A stretch of 50,310 nucleotides of DNA from Clostridiales bacterium (GTDB taxonomy: Bacteria; Bacillota; Clostridia; Christensenellales; Pumilibacteraceae). Every line of letters begins with the position of its first letter. Position 1 is the stretch's first letter. Positions 1-9,685 of this stretch are shown piece after piece. The position numbers and the translations under genes were made by a program. The notes beneath the pieces are model-generated. The model was not told the DNA's origin, did no database searches, and saw nothing but the letters and a program-made list of their open reading frames with translations. The stretch lies in assembly GCA_022508425.1 (NCBI GenBank), contig JAFLVF010000003.1, forward strand, positions 1-50,310, in the 5' to 3' direction.

Positions 1-1745
1 AGCGACGAGATAAGACCTATGTTCTGACCTTCGGGCGTCTCTATCGGGCACATACGCGAATAGTGCGTGTAGTGAACGTCACGGACGGCGAAGGTAACGT
101 GCTCGCGGTTGAGACCGCCGGGACCGAGTGCGGACAGCTTGCGCTTGTGCGTAAGCTCGGCTATCGGGTTTGTCTCGTCCATGAACTGCGACAACTGCGA
201 CGAGCCGAAGAACTCTTTGATAGCGCTCGTCACCGGACGAACGTTGATCAGAGTCTGCGGCGAAAGCTCGGAATCGGTCTGAATCTGCATGCGCTCGCGC
301 ACAACGCGCTCGAGACGGAGCATGCCGATGCGGAATTGGTTTTGCAACAGCTCGCCCACCGAGCGGACGCGACGGTTGCCGAGGTGGTCGATGTTGTCGC
401 ACGAACCGAAGCCGTGATGTAAGCCCATGATGTAGTTTACCGTCGAGATGACGTCCTCGACGACGATGTGCTTGACAATAAGGTCGTCGACGTGGCTTGC
501 GCACAGGTCGGCTAGCTTTGCCCTATCGCCGCCCGCCTCTTCCATGAGCTTCTTGAGCATCGGATAGTACACCATCTCATTGATGCCGATGGAGCGCGGG
601 TCGACGTCGATGTATCCCGCAAGGTCGACATGGTTGTTGGAAATGATGTTGAATTCCTTTCCGTTCTCGTCGAGAACGCAGACTTCGTTGATACCTGCGT
701 TTTGAATCTTGACGGCGAGCTCTTCGGTGAGAACGTCGGCCGATGTGTGCAGTTCCTTGTTCTCGGCGCGCGCGTAAACAACGCCGTCCTCGTCGATGAC
801 GTCTTTTGCAACGCGGTAGCCGTCGACGCGGTAGCGAAGAGCGAGCTTCTTATTGTACTTATAGCGCCCGACGCGCGAAAGGTCGTACTTCCTGCGGTCG
901 AAGAACATGCCGTGAATGTACGTCTTGATAGAATCGATTGTGGGAGTCTCGCCGCTACGAAGCTTATGGTTAAGCTCATACAATGCGCGCTCCTCGTCAA
1001 GCTGAGGCTTGTCCTCTTTGTCTGCATAGCGCGCGCAAGTAACGTCGATAATCGGATCGTCGGCGAAAATGCGACGGAGCGCCTCTTCCGTGCCGAAGCC
1101 GCCGTCGGTGACTGCCGAAAGACAGCTCAACAGAACTGTTGCCAGCACCTTCTTCTGCCTGTCGACGCGCACCCACAATACGCCCGAAGAATCTTCTTCG
1201 AACTCAAGCCATGCCCCGCGCGACGGAATGTTCTGCGCGCTGTAATGCGCCTGACCGGTCTTGATATCCTTCTTGTAATCGAAGTACACGCCGGGCGAAC
1301 GCACGAGCTGACTGACTACGACGCGCTCGGCACCGTTTATGATAAACGAGCCGGTCGGGGTCATTTTGGGCAGGTCGCCCATATAGACTTCGGAGCGGGT
1401 GGACTCGTCGGTCGCGCAGTTGCGCAAACGCACCTTTACATACAAGGGCGCGGCAAACGTAGCGTCGCGGTCCTTGCACTCTTTCTCGGTGTAGTTGCGT
1501 TTTTGATTATTGCCCTCTTTGAAGCCGAGCGAATAGTCCTCGAAGAAGAGCTCGACACGGTTGGAATAATCTGTGATGGGCGAACAATCGCGCAGCACTT
1601 CCCTTATACCGTTGTCAATAAAGTCGTTGTAGGACTTTTTCTGCACCTCTACCAAGTCCGGCATATCGATCACTTCGCGAATCTGCGCGAAAGACATACG
1701 CTCGGTATTGCCGAACTTTACTTTGGTAATCTTTCTGTCAGCCAT
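1..1745 (-). CDS. rpoB: RNA polymerase beta subunit, N-terminal part (runs off left edge)
   Basis: Beta subunit of DNA-directed RNA polymerase, part of the catalytic core; about 581 codons are in the window and the gene continues beyond base 1. It begins [20 protein letters not shown], and the rifamycin pocket is clear ([14 protein letters not shown] followed by [16 protein letters not shown] at codons about 521-543), then the [17 protein letters not shown] block. Start ATG at 1745 follows a TAGGAG site 8 bases upstream. Odd points: the residue aligning with E. coli Arg529, a rifamycin contact, is lysine (codon at 138-140), and the gene directly upstream is pullulanase rather than rplL. A dedicated promoter lies at 1921-1950. 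The long plus-strand open frames here are shadows. Identity is certain. Confidence 0.98.
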   Translation of the reverse strand, partial: MADRKITKVKFGNTERMSFAQIREVIDMPDLVEVQKKSYNDFIDNGIREVLRDCSPITDYSNRVELFFEDYSLGFKEGNNQKRNYTEKECKDRDATFAAPLYVKVRLRNCATDESTRSEVYMGDLPKMTPTGSFIINGAERVVVSQLVRSPGVYFDYKKDIKTGQAHYSAQNIPSRGAWLEFEEDSSGVLWVRVDRQKKVLATVLLSCLSAVTDGGFGTEEALRRIFADDPIIDVTCARYADKEDKPQLDEERALYELNHKLRSGETPTIDSIKTYIHGMFFDRRKYDLSRVGRYKYNKKLALRYRVDGYRVAKDVIDEDGVVYARAENKELHTSADVLTEELAVKIQNAGINEVCVLDENGKEFNIISNNHVDLAGYIDVDPRSIGINEMVYYPMLKKLMEEAGGDRAKLADLCASHVDDLIVKHIVVEDVISTVNYIMGLHHGFGSCDNIDHLGNRRVRSVGELLQNQFRIGMLRLERVVRERMQIQTDSELSPQTLINVRPVTSAIKEFFGSSQLSQFMDETNPIAELTHKRKLSALGPGGLNREHVTFAVRDVHYTHYSRMCPIETPEGQNIGLISS

Positions 1746-1914
1746 ACAAACTCCTAAAAAGGTTATTTATCAGATAAAATACACATGAAAAACCGAGGAC
1801 GGAACACGCCCTCTAACGCAATCAAAGTTTTATTTGATTAAATCGAAGATTTGCAATCGATTTCATCTCTTTTTATTTATTTCGCCTTGCATGTCAAAAC
1901 GGCATACTACGCAT
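1746..1914 (-). promoter_or_regulatory. Long rpoB 5' leader
   Basis: About 170 untranslated bases lie between the predicted start of transcription and the rpoB ATG. They include an AT-rich stem (AATCAAA at 1820-1826 pairing with TTTGATT at 1833-1839) and a smaller GC stem near 1796-1813 (GAGG...CCTC). There is no open frame of note. The length suggests post-transcriptional control, but no known leader family is recognised. Confidence 0.4.
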
Positions 1915-1920
1915 TTTATA

Positions 1921-1950
1921 ATTATATCACCGAGTGTCAACTTTTGTCAA
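1921..1950 (-). promoter_or_regulatory. SigA-type promoter for rpoB
   Basis: On the minus strand TTGACA (1945-1950) is followed after 18 bases by TATAAT (1921-1926), preceded by TG to give an extended -10 (TGATATAAT). A second TTGACA at 1935-1940 is badly spaced. Predicted transcription start is near 1914. This gives rpoB its own promoter, away from the ribosomal-protein genes that usually precede it. Confidence 0.75.
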
Positions 1951-2079
1951 ATCATTTATAACCGTTTTTTACAAAAAAATATAAGAAATTTTGAGGAATT
2001 ATTGCAATTCCGCTTTCGAAACGATTATCATAGCCCGATATCACCGCTTTACCGAAGTTTTCCCGCTCTATCGGCACAA

Positions 2080-2118
2080 AAAAACCTCCCGCAACTACAT
2101 TGATTGCGGGAGGTTTTT
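2080..2118 (-). terminator. Rho-independent terminator of the glucan operon
   Basis: A perfect 15-base inverted repeat (AAAAACCTCCCGCAA at 2080-2094, complement at 2104-2118) with a 9-base loop. Read on the minus strand it ends in a run of seven T. It lies 28 bases beyond the pullulanase stop codon and so ends that operon, upstream of the rpoB promoter. Confidence 0.9.
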
Positions 2119-2146
2119 GCTTTTCGTCATTATGTTTAGCTAACCG

Positions 2147-5100
2147 TTATTCTTCGCTTTTAGGCTCTTCCGGTGTTTGTTCGGCAGACTCTTCGGCGGG
2201 AGCTTCCGACGGAGCTTCTTCGGGTTTTTCGTCGGGGGTACCGTCGCCTGAAGCTTTGTCGTCGGCACCTTTGCCCTTCTTGCCCTTCTTCTTGCTGTAC
2301 ATTACACCGAACACGACGCCGCCGGCAATCAATACCGCCGCGGGTATACCGATGCCGAGGCCGAGTGCGAGGCCGAGCTTTCCGTTGTCGTCGTCCTCGA
2401 CTTCCTTAATGCTGTACTTCCAGCCGTTTACGTCAAGATTATCGGCTTTCATTACGACGGCCGAGAACGCGCCCACGGTGAAGCTGTCGCCGGTAAACGT
2501 CGCTACGGGCGTCGTGCCGTTGGCCTTCTTGCCGTTGATATACACCGAATAATTGCCTTGGGGAACATTTATCGCGGTCTTAGTCGACGTGCCGTTGAAG
2601 AGCAAGACTACATACTCGTTGGAAGTCGGATTCTTGATGGCATAGCATGCAACGCCGTCTCTCATCTTATCGTCGATGATCGTGACGTTCGCGTCGATTT
2701 GCGCCTTGGTGGAAAGGTGGAACTGCGGCGTATTCTTCCTCAGTTCGATGAGCGCTTTGTAGTAATCGACCATATCGGAATTTTTGTCGGCAAGCGACCA
2801 ATCGATAGCGTTGGTGCTGTCGGGAGACTTGTACGAGTTATCCGCGAAATAGTAGTCGTCGTACAGCCACTTTTCGGGCCTGTTGTCGTAATCGTTTTCC
2901 TCCGTCGTGGGTTTGGAACGAAGCAGCTCCTCGCCCGCAAGCATGAATACCGAGCCCTGGCTTGTAAAGACGGCCGTGGCGGCCAATCTGTTCATGGCCT
3001 TCTTCGTCTCGAGCGCATTTCCGCCGAAGTCGCCGTTATCCGCACACGCATTGATTTTGTCCCAGAGCGTGGCATTGTCGTGGCAGGAAACGTAGTTGAT
3101 GTTTTGCAGAGGGCTGGAGGCAAACGCCTTCTTTTCGAGTATGCCGTAGCCCGCCGCCGTGTTGGCCGTTCCGCCGACCGCGCCGACGTATATCGCGGCG
3201 TCCCTCTTCGAGCCTTCGGCAAAACCGCGGGCTGTAATGGGAATATCGAAACCGCCTCCCTTGATCGCGTCACGCGTAATATCGTTGAAGAACGCGATGT
3301 TGGGCATGTACGACGCATGCGTCATATCGGCCTTTTTCATAGTTGAAGTTTCGGCCATGGTGCCCATCGTCCAGCCCTCGCCGTAAACCATGATGTCGGG
3401 GTTTTTCTCGGCAAGGGTGTCGTAAACATCATTCATGGTAAGCGTATCGTGCAAACCCATTAGGTCGAAACGGAAGCCGTCGAGCTTGTACTCGTCCGCC
3501 CAATAGTTGACGGAGTCGACTATAAACTTGTGAAACATATACCTTTCGGACGCGGTATCATTGCCGCAGCCCGAGCCGTTGGTGAAGCCGCCGGCGCTGT
3601 TGGTGCGGAAGAAGTATCCGGGCAAAATCTTCTCGAAATTAGAGTTGGCCGCGTCGCTGACGTGGTTGTAAACAACGTCCATGATTACACGGATATCCGC
3701 CTTGTGGAGCGCCATTATCATCTGCTTGAGCTCGTTGACGCGCTTTGCACCGTCCGCGGGATCGGACGAATACGAGCCTTCGGGAACGTTGTAGTTGAGC
3801 GGGTCGTAGCCCCAGTTAAACTGATTTGCCGCGCCGTATTCCGCGACATTGAAATTCTCGTTAACGGTGGCGAAATCGAACATCGGCAGGATGTGCACTT
3901 CGGTCACGCCCAACGATTTGATATAGTCGAGCGGAGTTATCTTGTCACTGTACGATTCGGTTAGTCCGAGGAACTTGCCCCTGTTGGCTTTGGAAACATT
4001 GGAGCTTTCATGGATGGTCATATCGCGAATATGCATTTCGTAGATAATCGCATTGGAGTACGAGCCACGCGCGGCCGGACGGTGGTGATTGGCCCAACCG
4101 TCGGGATCTGTCGTGTCGAGATCGAGTATCATGCCGCGCTTGCCGTTGCGCCCTGCGCTACGCGCGTACGGATCGACTATCTCGGACTTCGTACTGCCCG
4201 TCAAGACTGAATACGTATAGTACTTGCCGCTCATATCCTTGCTCGTTTCCGCCTCGAATACACCCGCTTCGCCTTCCTTGTCGCTGCGCTTCATTTCGAT
4301 GGTTTCTTCGGCATCGCCGCCCTCGCCGCTCGCATAGATATTGAGCGTGACCGACTTGGACGCGGGCGCCCAAAGTTTATACGTGATCTTGTCGGCGGAG
4401 AATGTTACGCCGAGGTCCTTGCCGTCGTAGTTGTACTTGCTTCCGAACACCTTATCGTTGTCGTACAGCGAAACTTTGCTGATAGCTGTGGACTTGTAGC
4501 GCGTGTCCTCATCGGTGGACTCGTCGACGAGCATATACGTTTCGCCGAAATCGAACTCGCCTTCGAAATCGATGTTGCCGTTTGACTTACCGACGTTGGG
4601 ATTCTTCTCCTCGCCCTCGGGGATAACCGTGCAGTCGAGCGAGCCGTGTACGCCGCCGTTAGAATCCTTAATCTTAAGCACCGTCGTTTCGGAAAGCGCA
4701 AGCGAACCGGTCGTGAACTGCACGCGGTAGATATCATTCAAATAGCTGAATTTAACTGTGCTGAACTTGTTGGACAAATCGGCGTCCTCCTTGTCATAAT
4801 AAATCGTCTCGTCGCCTGCAACAAGAAAAATCTCAATCTTGTTGTTGACTATCTTGTTTGCGGGAATCATCAAATCCTTTGATTGATATCCCCAATCGGC
4901 ATTGCTTGACGTGCCGTGCTTGTAAATTACGCCTATTGCGTCCTCGGCGGGCTTGTCGCTGTCGAACGGAACGCCCTCTATAGTCGCCGTAAGCGTCTTC
5001 CACTGCTTGTCGCGTATTGTCACCGTCTCCGCCTTAAAGTCGTAACGGCTTCCGTCGCCGCCGGCCGGCCAAATCCACATGTTGTACGGGAATCCGCCGA

Positions 5101-5311
5101 CGGTGTATGCGGTGGCATAGAGATTGACGGTGATTTCGACCGACGCCTTAGTGGCGGCGCTTGCCTCAACCTCTGCTTTGACGACCGACGCCGCGCGGTT
5201 TCTGTTAAGCGCGCCTATCGGCAATGTGACAAACGCTATTGCGGCGATCAGGACGGCAACAAGAGCCAATCTCAACGCTTCGAAATAGCGCAACTGTCTG
5301 CTTCTCTTCAT
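2147..5311 (-). CDS. Type I pullulanase, cell-surface, with C-terminal membrane anchor
   Basis: A 1054-residue debranching enzyme hydrolysing alpha-1,6 links in pullulan and branched glucans. Signal sequence at about 13-32; a CBM41-like starch-binding domain at about 58-190; a CBM48-like domain at about 298-385; then a GH13 barrel. Visible motifs: YEMHIRD (424-430), the type I signature NWGYDP (499-504), DVVYNH (545-550), nucleophile Asp616 in FRFDLMG, acid/base Glu645 in YGEGW, and HDN (744-746). A hydrophobic helix near 980-1003 is followed by SKKKGKKGKG and an acidic Pro/Glu tail, so the enzyme is probably held in the membrane rather than by sortase (no LPXTG). ATG at 5311 was chosen because AGGAGG lies 6 bases upstream and a signal peptide follows; the frame is open 77 codons further without coding character. 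Last gene of the operon. Confidence 0.95.
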   Translation of the reverse strand: MKRSRQLRYFEALRLALVAVLIAAIAFVTLPIGALNRNRAASVVKAEVEASAATKASVEITVNLYATAYTVGGFPYNMWIWPAGGDGSRYDFKAETVTIRDKQWKTLTATIEGVPFDSDKPAEDAIGVIYKHGTSSNADWGYQSKDLMIPANKIVNNKIEIFLVAGDETIYYDKEDADLSNKFSTVKFSYLNDIYRVQFTTGSLALSETTVLKIKDSNGGVHGSLDCTVIPEGEEKNPNVGKSNGNIDFEGEFDFGETYMLVDESTDEDTRYKSTAISKVSLYDNDKVFGSKYNYDGKDLGVTFSADKITYKLWAPASKSVTLNIYASGEGGDAEETIEMKRSDKEGEAGVFEAETSKDMSGKYYTYSVLTGSTKSEIVDPYARSAGRNGKRGMILDLDTTDPDGWANHHRPAARGSYSNAIIYEMHIRDMTIHESSNVSKANRGKFLGLTESYSDKITPLDYIKSLGVTEVHILPMFDFATVNENFNVAEYGAANQFNWGYDPLNYNVPEGSYSSDPADGAKRVNELKQMIMALHKADIRVIMDVVYNHVSDAANSNFEKILPGYFFRTNSAGGFTNGSGCGNDTASERYMFHKFIVDSVNYWADEYKLDGFRFDLMGLHDTLTMNDVYDTLAEKNPDIMVYGEGWTMGTMAETSTMKKADMTHASYMPNIAFFNDITRDAIKGGGFDIPITARGFAEGSKRDAAIYVGAVGGTANTAAGYGILEKKAFASSPLQNINYVSCHDNATLWDKINACADNGDFGGNALETKKAMNRLAATAVFTSQGSVFMLAGEELLRSKPTTEENDYDNRPEKWLYDDYYFADNSYKSPDSTNAIDWSLADKNSDMVDYYKALIELRKNTPQFHLSTKAQIDANVTIIDDKMRDGVACYAIKNPTSNEYVVLLFNGTSTKTAINVPQGNYSVYINGKKANGTTPVATFTGDSFTVGAFSAVVMKADNLDVNGWKYSIKEVEDDDNGKLGLALGLGIGIPAAVLIAGGVVFGVMYSKKKGKKGKGADDKASGDGTPDEKPEEAPSEAPAEESAEQTPEEPKSEE

Positions 5312-5352
5312 ACATCTCCTCCTAAATGATAAGTTTTTTTTGGATTTTAATT

Positions 5353-7119
5353 TTACGCTTCGGTTTTGAGCAATGCGACCGTTCCGCCGTCGAGCGTCAT
5401 GCGCCCGTTCGCAAACGTTGCACTGCCGCCGCCGACGGCGTGAAGTTCTCCCACTATTTTGTAGTTTGCATAGCCGGGCGCGTCGAACGAAATGCGCTCT
5501 GTCCCGACGTTGTGGACTATAAATATAGTTTCGTTGTTCCAAGTTAAAGTATAAGCCGCAATATATCTGTTATTCTCGTTTATCGTCGGATAGCCGGAGC
5601 CGCTCGGTGCGATTTCCTTTGCGTCGCCGAGCACGCCGTCGCCGTCGAGCGCGAGCGCGTCTATGACTCCCCTGCCTATCTCGGGGAAACGGTTGCGCAT
5701 CTTAATGGTGCGACGGTAATAAGTCAAAATCGAATTTGCGTCTGTTGTCTGACTTATGACCGTACCGAGATCCTGCGTGCCCGAATAGTTGGCCCCGGAC
5801 GGGTCTGAAACATTTCGGCTGTCGCCCCAATTGAAGTGCATCCGCTTGTTCTCGTCCCTGCCGCTGCCTTTTGCGCCTATTTCCTCACCGTAATAGATGT
5901 ACGGATTGCCGGGCATGAGCATGTACAGCGAAGCGCCCATTTTGATTTTGGCGACGTCGCTTCTCAACAGCGCCGCACTGCGGTCGTTGTCGTGCCCGCT
6001 GAGGAAGTTGGAAAGGAGCGCCGCATCGCTTATTTCCAAAATCTCCGACTGCATGTCCTCGATATTGCTGACCAATGTGGCCGCCGACTTACCGTTGATG
6101 ACGCCGCAAAAACCGCTGTCGGGTTGAGTAGCAAACCCGTAATTAAAGCAGCTCATCTTGGTATTGTAATACTGAACAACCGTAGGCGTAGACGACCACA
6201 CCTCACCGACGTTGTAGCAATACTGCGAGATGCCGGGATAGCGCTCGCCGTACACCTCTTCGCCCTTCTCTGCGCACATCTCGTTAAACCACGTCCAAAA
6301 CTCGGCATTTGCCGCGCTGTAAGCGGCGTTGCTGGGCGTGCCAAACGCCGAAGGAACGGCGTCGAGACGGAAGGAACGAACGCCTTTTTTCAGCCAAAAC
6401 TCTACTATTTTTTCTATCTCGTCGCGCACCTCTTGATTGGCAAGGTTGATATCGGGCATTTCTTCTGAAAAGTTGCCGATATACCAATAGTCGGTAGTGC
6501 CCGGCACCCTTCTCCAAGTCATACCGTCGTACGGTGCGGTTTCTTGATGAATAAATGTATATTTTTGCATGTTCTCAGCCGCGGGATCGTCGGGCTCCAA
6601 ACCGAACTGCGCCTCTTCGACAGCCGCCTTAAACCAATCGTGCTGATTGGAGCTGTGATTGAGCACGAGGTCGATTTGCACCCAAATTCCGCGCTCGTCG
6701 CACGCGGCAATCAGCGCTTCGAAATCATTCATCGTGCCGTACTGCATATCTATCGAATAGTAGTCGTCGACGTTGTACTTGTGATACGACGAAGATTGAT
6801 GAATGGGCATCAGCCATATCCCGTTGATGCCGAGATCGGTCGTAGTCGAATCGTCGCCGTCGTTGAGATAGTCGAGGTTGTCGATAAGCCCTTGAAGATC
6901 GCCTATCCCGTCGCCGTTGCCGTCGGCAAAGCTGTGCACGAATATCTCGTAGTACGTCCGACAATAGTCCTGAGGTATATTATACTCGTAAGTATTGACG
7001 GGCGTAGCGTCCTCCGGCGGCGTGTTGGTTTTTTTGTCCCCGCATGCAATTGACGACAAACCTATAGCCGCCACCGCCGAAATGGATGTTAGCAGTGAAA
7101 TAATCTTTTTCAGTTTCAT
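5353..7119 (-). CDS. Secreted GH13 alpha-amylase-family lipoprotein
   Basis: A 588-residue extracellular alpha-glucan hydrolase. Lipoprotein signal with lipobox ending at Cys26 (SSIAC). The barrel starts YYEIFVHSFADGNGDGIGDL (57-75), and the four GH13 motifs are present: DLVLNH (150-155), nucleophile Asp253 in FRLDAV, acid/base Glu306 in VGEVW, and GHDND (375-379). Overall similarity is to oligo-glucosidase or neopullulanase-type amylases; exact specificity cannot be read from the sequence. It ends 41 bases before the pullulanase start and follows the permease gene with an 88-base gap that holds a strong hairpin. Together with the pullulanase it would yield maltodextrins for the adjacent transporter. 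Ribosome site is weak (TTAGGGA), which may limit its expression. Confidence 0.93.
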   Translation of the reverse strand: MKLKKIISLLTSISAVAAIGLSSIACGDKKTNTPPEDATPVNTYEYNIPQDYCRTYYEIFVHSFADGNGDGIGDLQGLIDNLDYLNDGDDSTTTDLGINGIWLMPIHQSSSYHKYNVDDYYSIDMQYGTMNDFEALIAACDERGIWVQIDLVLNHSSNQHDWFKAAVEEAQFGLEPDDPAAENMQKYTFIHQETAPYDGMTWRRVPGTTDYWYIGNFSEEMPDINLANQEVRDEIEKIVEFWLKKGVRSFRLDAVPSAFGTPSNAAYSAANAEFWTWFNEMCAEKGEEVYGERYPGISQYCYNVGEVWSSTPTVVQYYNTKMSCFNYGFATQPDSGFCGVINGKSAATLVSNIEDMQSEILEISDAALLSNFLSGHDNDRSAALLRSDVAKIKMGASLYMLMPGNPYIYYGEEIGAKGSGRDENKRMHFNWGDSRNVSDPSGANYSGTQDLGTVISQTTDANSILTYYRRTIKMRNRFPEIGRGVIDALALDGDGVLGDAKEIAPSGSGYPTINENNRYIAAYTLTWNNETIFIVHNVGTERISFDAPGYANYKIVGELHAVGGGSATFANGRMTLDGGTVALLKTEA

Positions 7120-7160
7120 GAAGCAAATCCCTAAGTATTAAACGTTTTAGCGCACATATA

Positions 7161-7193
7161 AACAGCATATGGGCTTAAGACCCACATGCTGTT
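7161..7193 (-). other. Intercistronic hairpin between malG-type gene and amylase gene
   Basis: Inverted repeat AACAGCATATGGG (7161-7173) with CCCACATGCTGTT (7181-7193), one G-U pair and a 7-base loop; flanking bases extend the stem weakly. No T-run follows on the minus strand, so it is more likely an mRNA processing or stability element than a full terminator. It would protect the upstream transporter message and lower amylase expression. Confidence 0.6.
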
Positions 7194-7207
7194 TACGTGC
7201 GAATTGA

Positions 7208-8080
7208 TTAGCCTTTCGCCGCGCCGCCGGTGATGCCTGCGACATAGAACTTTTGCATAATAAGGAACAGTATGACGATAGGTACGGAAATAAGTACGCC
7301 TGCCGCGCAGAAACGCGTAAACATCGTAACTTGGAGTGTGTTTTCCATGACCCACCGACGGATACCTACCGCTATCGTGTAAACTTCCTTCTCGCGAACG
7401 AATATGGACGCCATAATGAAGTCGCACCACGGGCCGATGAAGGACGTCAACACCGTGTAAACGATAATCGGTTTGGACAGAGGAATAATCATCTGCCAGA
7501 ATATGCGGTTCTTGGTCGCGCCGTCTATGCGCGCCGCTTCGTCAATAGCCATAGGCACCGTATCGAAGAAACCCTTGACTATATAGTAGCCTGTACCCGA
7601 AGCGAGCGAATATGCGAGAATCAAACCGAGTAGGCCGATACGCGGATGGTTCATGTTGGCCGCAAGTCCGATCGCCTTGAAGAACTGATAGAGGCAGATT
7701 AACGACATGAAGCCGGGGAACAAGCCGAGTATAAGCGAGATGTTCATGAGCTTCTTACGCGCCTTGAAGCGAAGCCTCGAGAGCGCGAACGAAACCATGA
7801 GAACAAACAGTGTCGATATAGCGCACGAACCGAGCGCTATTATGAGCGTGTTGAGCAACCATGTTCCATACGGATAGTTGGAATCGGTAAACAGCTTCTT
7901 GAAGTTTTCTGCCGAATACACCGTAGGCAAAACGGTCGCCGACGCCATACCGGGGTTCTTTCCGTCAAATGCGCGCAGTATCAACCACAGTATAGGGAAC
8001 AGCCAAATTACAACCATCACAAGGAGTATGATATAAATGACCGTATCCGCAATAATACGTTTAGATCTCAATCCTATCAT
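7208..8080 (-). CDS. Maltodextrin ABC transporter permease, MalG type
   Basis: A 290-residue inner permease with six predicted membrane helices, starting after a short basic N terminus. The cytoplasmic EAA loop that docks on the ATPase is EAARIDGATKNRIFWQMIIP (about residue 180), typical of carbohydrate-uptake type 1 (CUT1) permeases. The start codon overlaps the stop of the upstream permease gene (ATGA, bases 8077-8080), showing translational coupling; AGGAGG lies 10 bases upstream. It would form the channel with the neighbouring MalF-type protein. No ATPase gene is present here, so a shared MsmX/MsmK-type ATPase encoded elsewhere is likely. Confidence 0.93.
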   Translation of the reverse strand: MIGLRSKRIIADTVIYIILLVMVVIWLFPILWLILRAFDGKNPGMASATVLPTVYSAENFKKLFTDSNYPYGTWLLNTLIIALGSCAISTLFVLMVSFALSRLRFKARKKLMNISLILGLFPGFMSLICLYQFFKAIGLAANMNHPRIGLLGLILAYSLASGTGYYIVKGFFDTVPMAIDEAARIDGATKNRIFWQMIIPLSKPIIVYTVLTSFIGPWCDFIMASIFVREKEVYTIAVGIRRWVMENTLQVTMFTRFCAAGVLISVPIVILFLIMQKFYVAGITGGAAKG

Positions 8081-9654
8081 TGGAAGGTATCCTCCTGCGT
8101 GTTGGATTTGGAGCTGTTGAACACTATGAGCGCGAAGAACGCCGTAATGACGAAGATGAACATGCCTATGACAGCCGCGTTGCCGTACTCTTGCGGCGAC
8201 GCGTCTGCAATCGTCAGGTTGTACAGCCAGGTGATAAGCAGCTCGGTCTTGCCGTAAGTGATACCGGCTTGCGTGGTCAGCTTCGGACCGCCGCCCGTCA
8301 AGAAGAATATGACGTTGAAGTTGTTGATGTTGCCCGTAAACGTCGTGATGAGCTGAGGCGCCATGACGAACATGATGTACGGGAATGTGATCGAAATAAA
8401 CCTTCTCACAGGACCCGCGCCGTCTATCCTGCTCGACTCATACATCTCTTCGGGTATGTTCATGAGAATTCCCGAAGTAGCGAGCATGGTATACGGCATA
8501 CCGCGCCACATGTTGATTACGATAACCATTATGCGCGCAAGCCACGGCTCGTTCTTGGTCGTAGCGCCGCCCAGCCAGTCGATGTTGACGTCGAGATGGA
8601 ACCACTGCTGCAAAATCTGGTTAAACGCACCCGTCAGCGACTTGTCCGCGGCAAAGCCGAAGAACTTGCTCATCATCAACAGCGTGATGAAGTCGGGAAT
8701 AGCGATTACGATGATGAAGCACGTGCGCCAAAACGCCTTGAGCTTGATCGACTTCTTGTTGATCATCATCGCAAGGAACATGCCGAAGAAGAAGTTGGTA
8801 AACGTCGCAAAGAACGCCCAAACAAGCGTCCAGCCCAATATCTTCCAGATTATCGAGCCGTACGATGTGGCGAACACGGCGACGAAGTTTTTGCCCCCTA
8901 TCCAACCGAAGAGCTCGGCGGGCGGCATGTGCGCCTTGTTGAAGTTGGTAAACGCGACCAATATGTTACAAATAAGGGGCAAAACCGTGATAAGCAAAAC
9001 GCCTATGATGGGAAGCGCCAAAATCGTAACATGATAGCCGTCGTTGAGTGCAAAGTTGAGCTGTTGCTTGGGCGTGGAAAGTTCCTTGCCCGCTTCAACC
9101 ATCTTTTGCGTCTCGAATGCTACCTTTGTGTATTTGACCCACATATATATGAAGAATATAGTGAGAAATACGGTCAACACACAATATAAAAGTATGGAAA
9201 CCGAGTTGTCGATTACGTCGTAACCTATTCCGCTCGGCCTATCCCTTGTTGCCTCAACGCCTATTTGCTTATAGCTAAGCCCCGGCATCGTAACGGCAAT
9301 CTTGGAAAAGTTGGTAATACCTACAAAAATCAGAAAAACTATATACAGCGCCTCAACCGCAAACCATAACAGTCCTTTGAGTATCTGATTTTTGCCACGC
9401 GTGAAATTGCCGAATCCCATAATCAGATACGAGAATCTGGTGCGCAAATCACCGTGTCTGAATCTGTACCACAACCCCTGGAAGCCGTGCCCGATAGCCA
9501 ACCCCAATCCCTTTAGCTTCTTGGGGATAGCCTTGAGTACGCCCCATATCATCAGCGCTACATTCCTGATGTAGCCCAAAATAGTGAGGCCTAACTTTTG
9601 GTACCACGGGCGGTTAAACTGCTTCCAAGTGGGGGTGTCATTTACTTTTTCCAT
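8077..9654 (-). CDS. Maltodextrin ABC transporter permease, MalF type, with N-terminal extension
   Basis: A 525-residue permease of the CUT1 family. The C-terminal half carries the usual helices and the EAA loop (YESSRIDGAGPVRRFISITF). The first roughly 95 residues are an extra segment with a hydrophobic stretch at about 24-45 (LTILGYIRNVALMIWGVL) and basic patches, absent from most MalF proteins. Residues about 96-190 have two further helices separated by an outside loop. A good GGGAG ribosome site precedes ATG 9654. It lies 84 bases after the binding-protein gene, across a strong hairpin, and overlaps the MalG-type gene by four bases. Confidence 0.92.
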   Translation of the reverse strand: MEKVNDTPTWKQFNRPWYQKLGLTILGYIRNVALMIWGVLKAIPKKLKGLGLAIGHGFQGLWYRFRHGDLRTRFSYLIMGFGNFTRGKNQILKGLLWFAVEALYIVFLIFVGITNFSKIAVTMPGLSYKQIGVEATRDRPSGIGYDVIDNSVSILLYCVLTVFLTIFFIYMWVKYTKVAFETQKMVEAGKELSTPKQQLNFALNDGYHVTILALPIIGVLLITVLPLICNILVAFTNFNKAHMPPAELFGWIGGKNFVAVFATSYGSIIWKILGWTLVWAFFATFTNFFFGMFLAMMINKKSIKLKAFWRTCFIIVIAIPDFITLLMMSKFFGFAADKSLTGAFNQILQQWFHLDVNIDWLGGATTKNEPWLARIMVIVINMWRGMPYTMLATSGILMNIPEEMYESSRIDGAGPVRRFISITFPYIMFVMAPQLITTFTGNINNFNVIFFLTGGGPKLTTQAGITYGKTELLITWLYNLTIADASPQEYGNAAVIGMFIFVITAFFALIVFNSSKSNTQEDTFQ

Positions 9655-9685
9655 AAAATTTCACTCCCGGTTTTATTACATGACA

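Noticed and set aside
5312-5542. 77-codon N-terminal extension of the pullulanase
   Set aside because: It is Arg-rich, overlaps the amylase gene end and lacks a ribosome site; the signal peptide starts at 5311.
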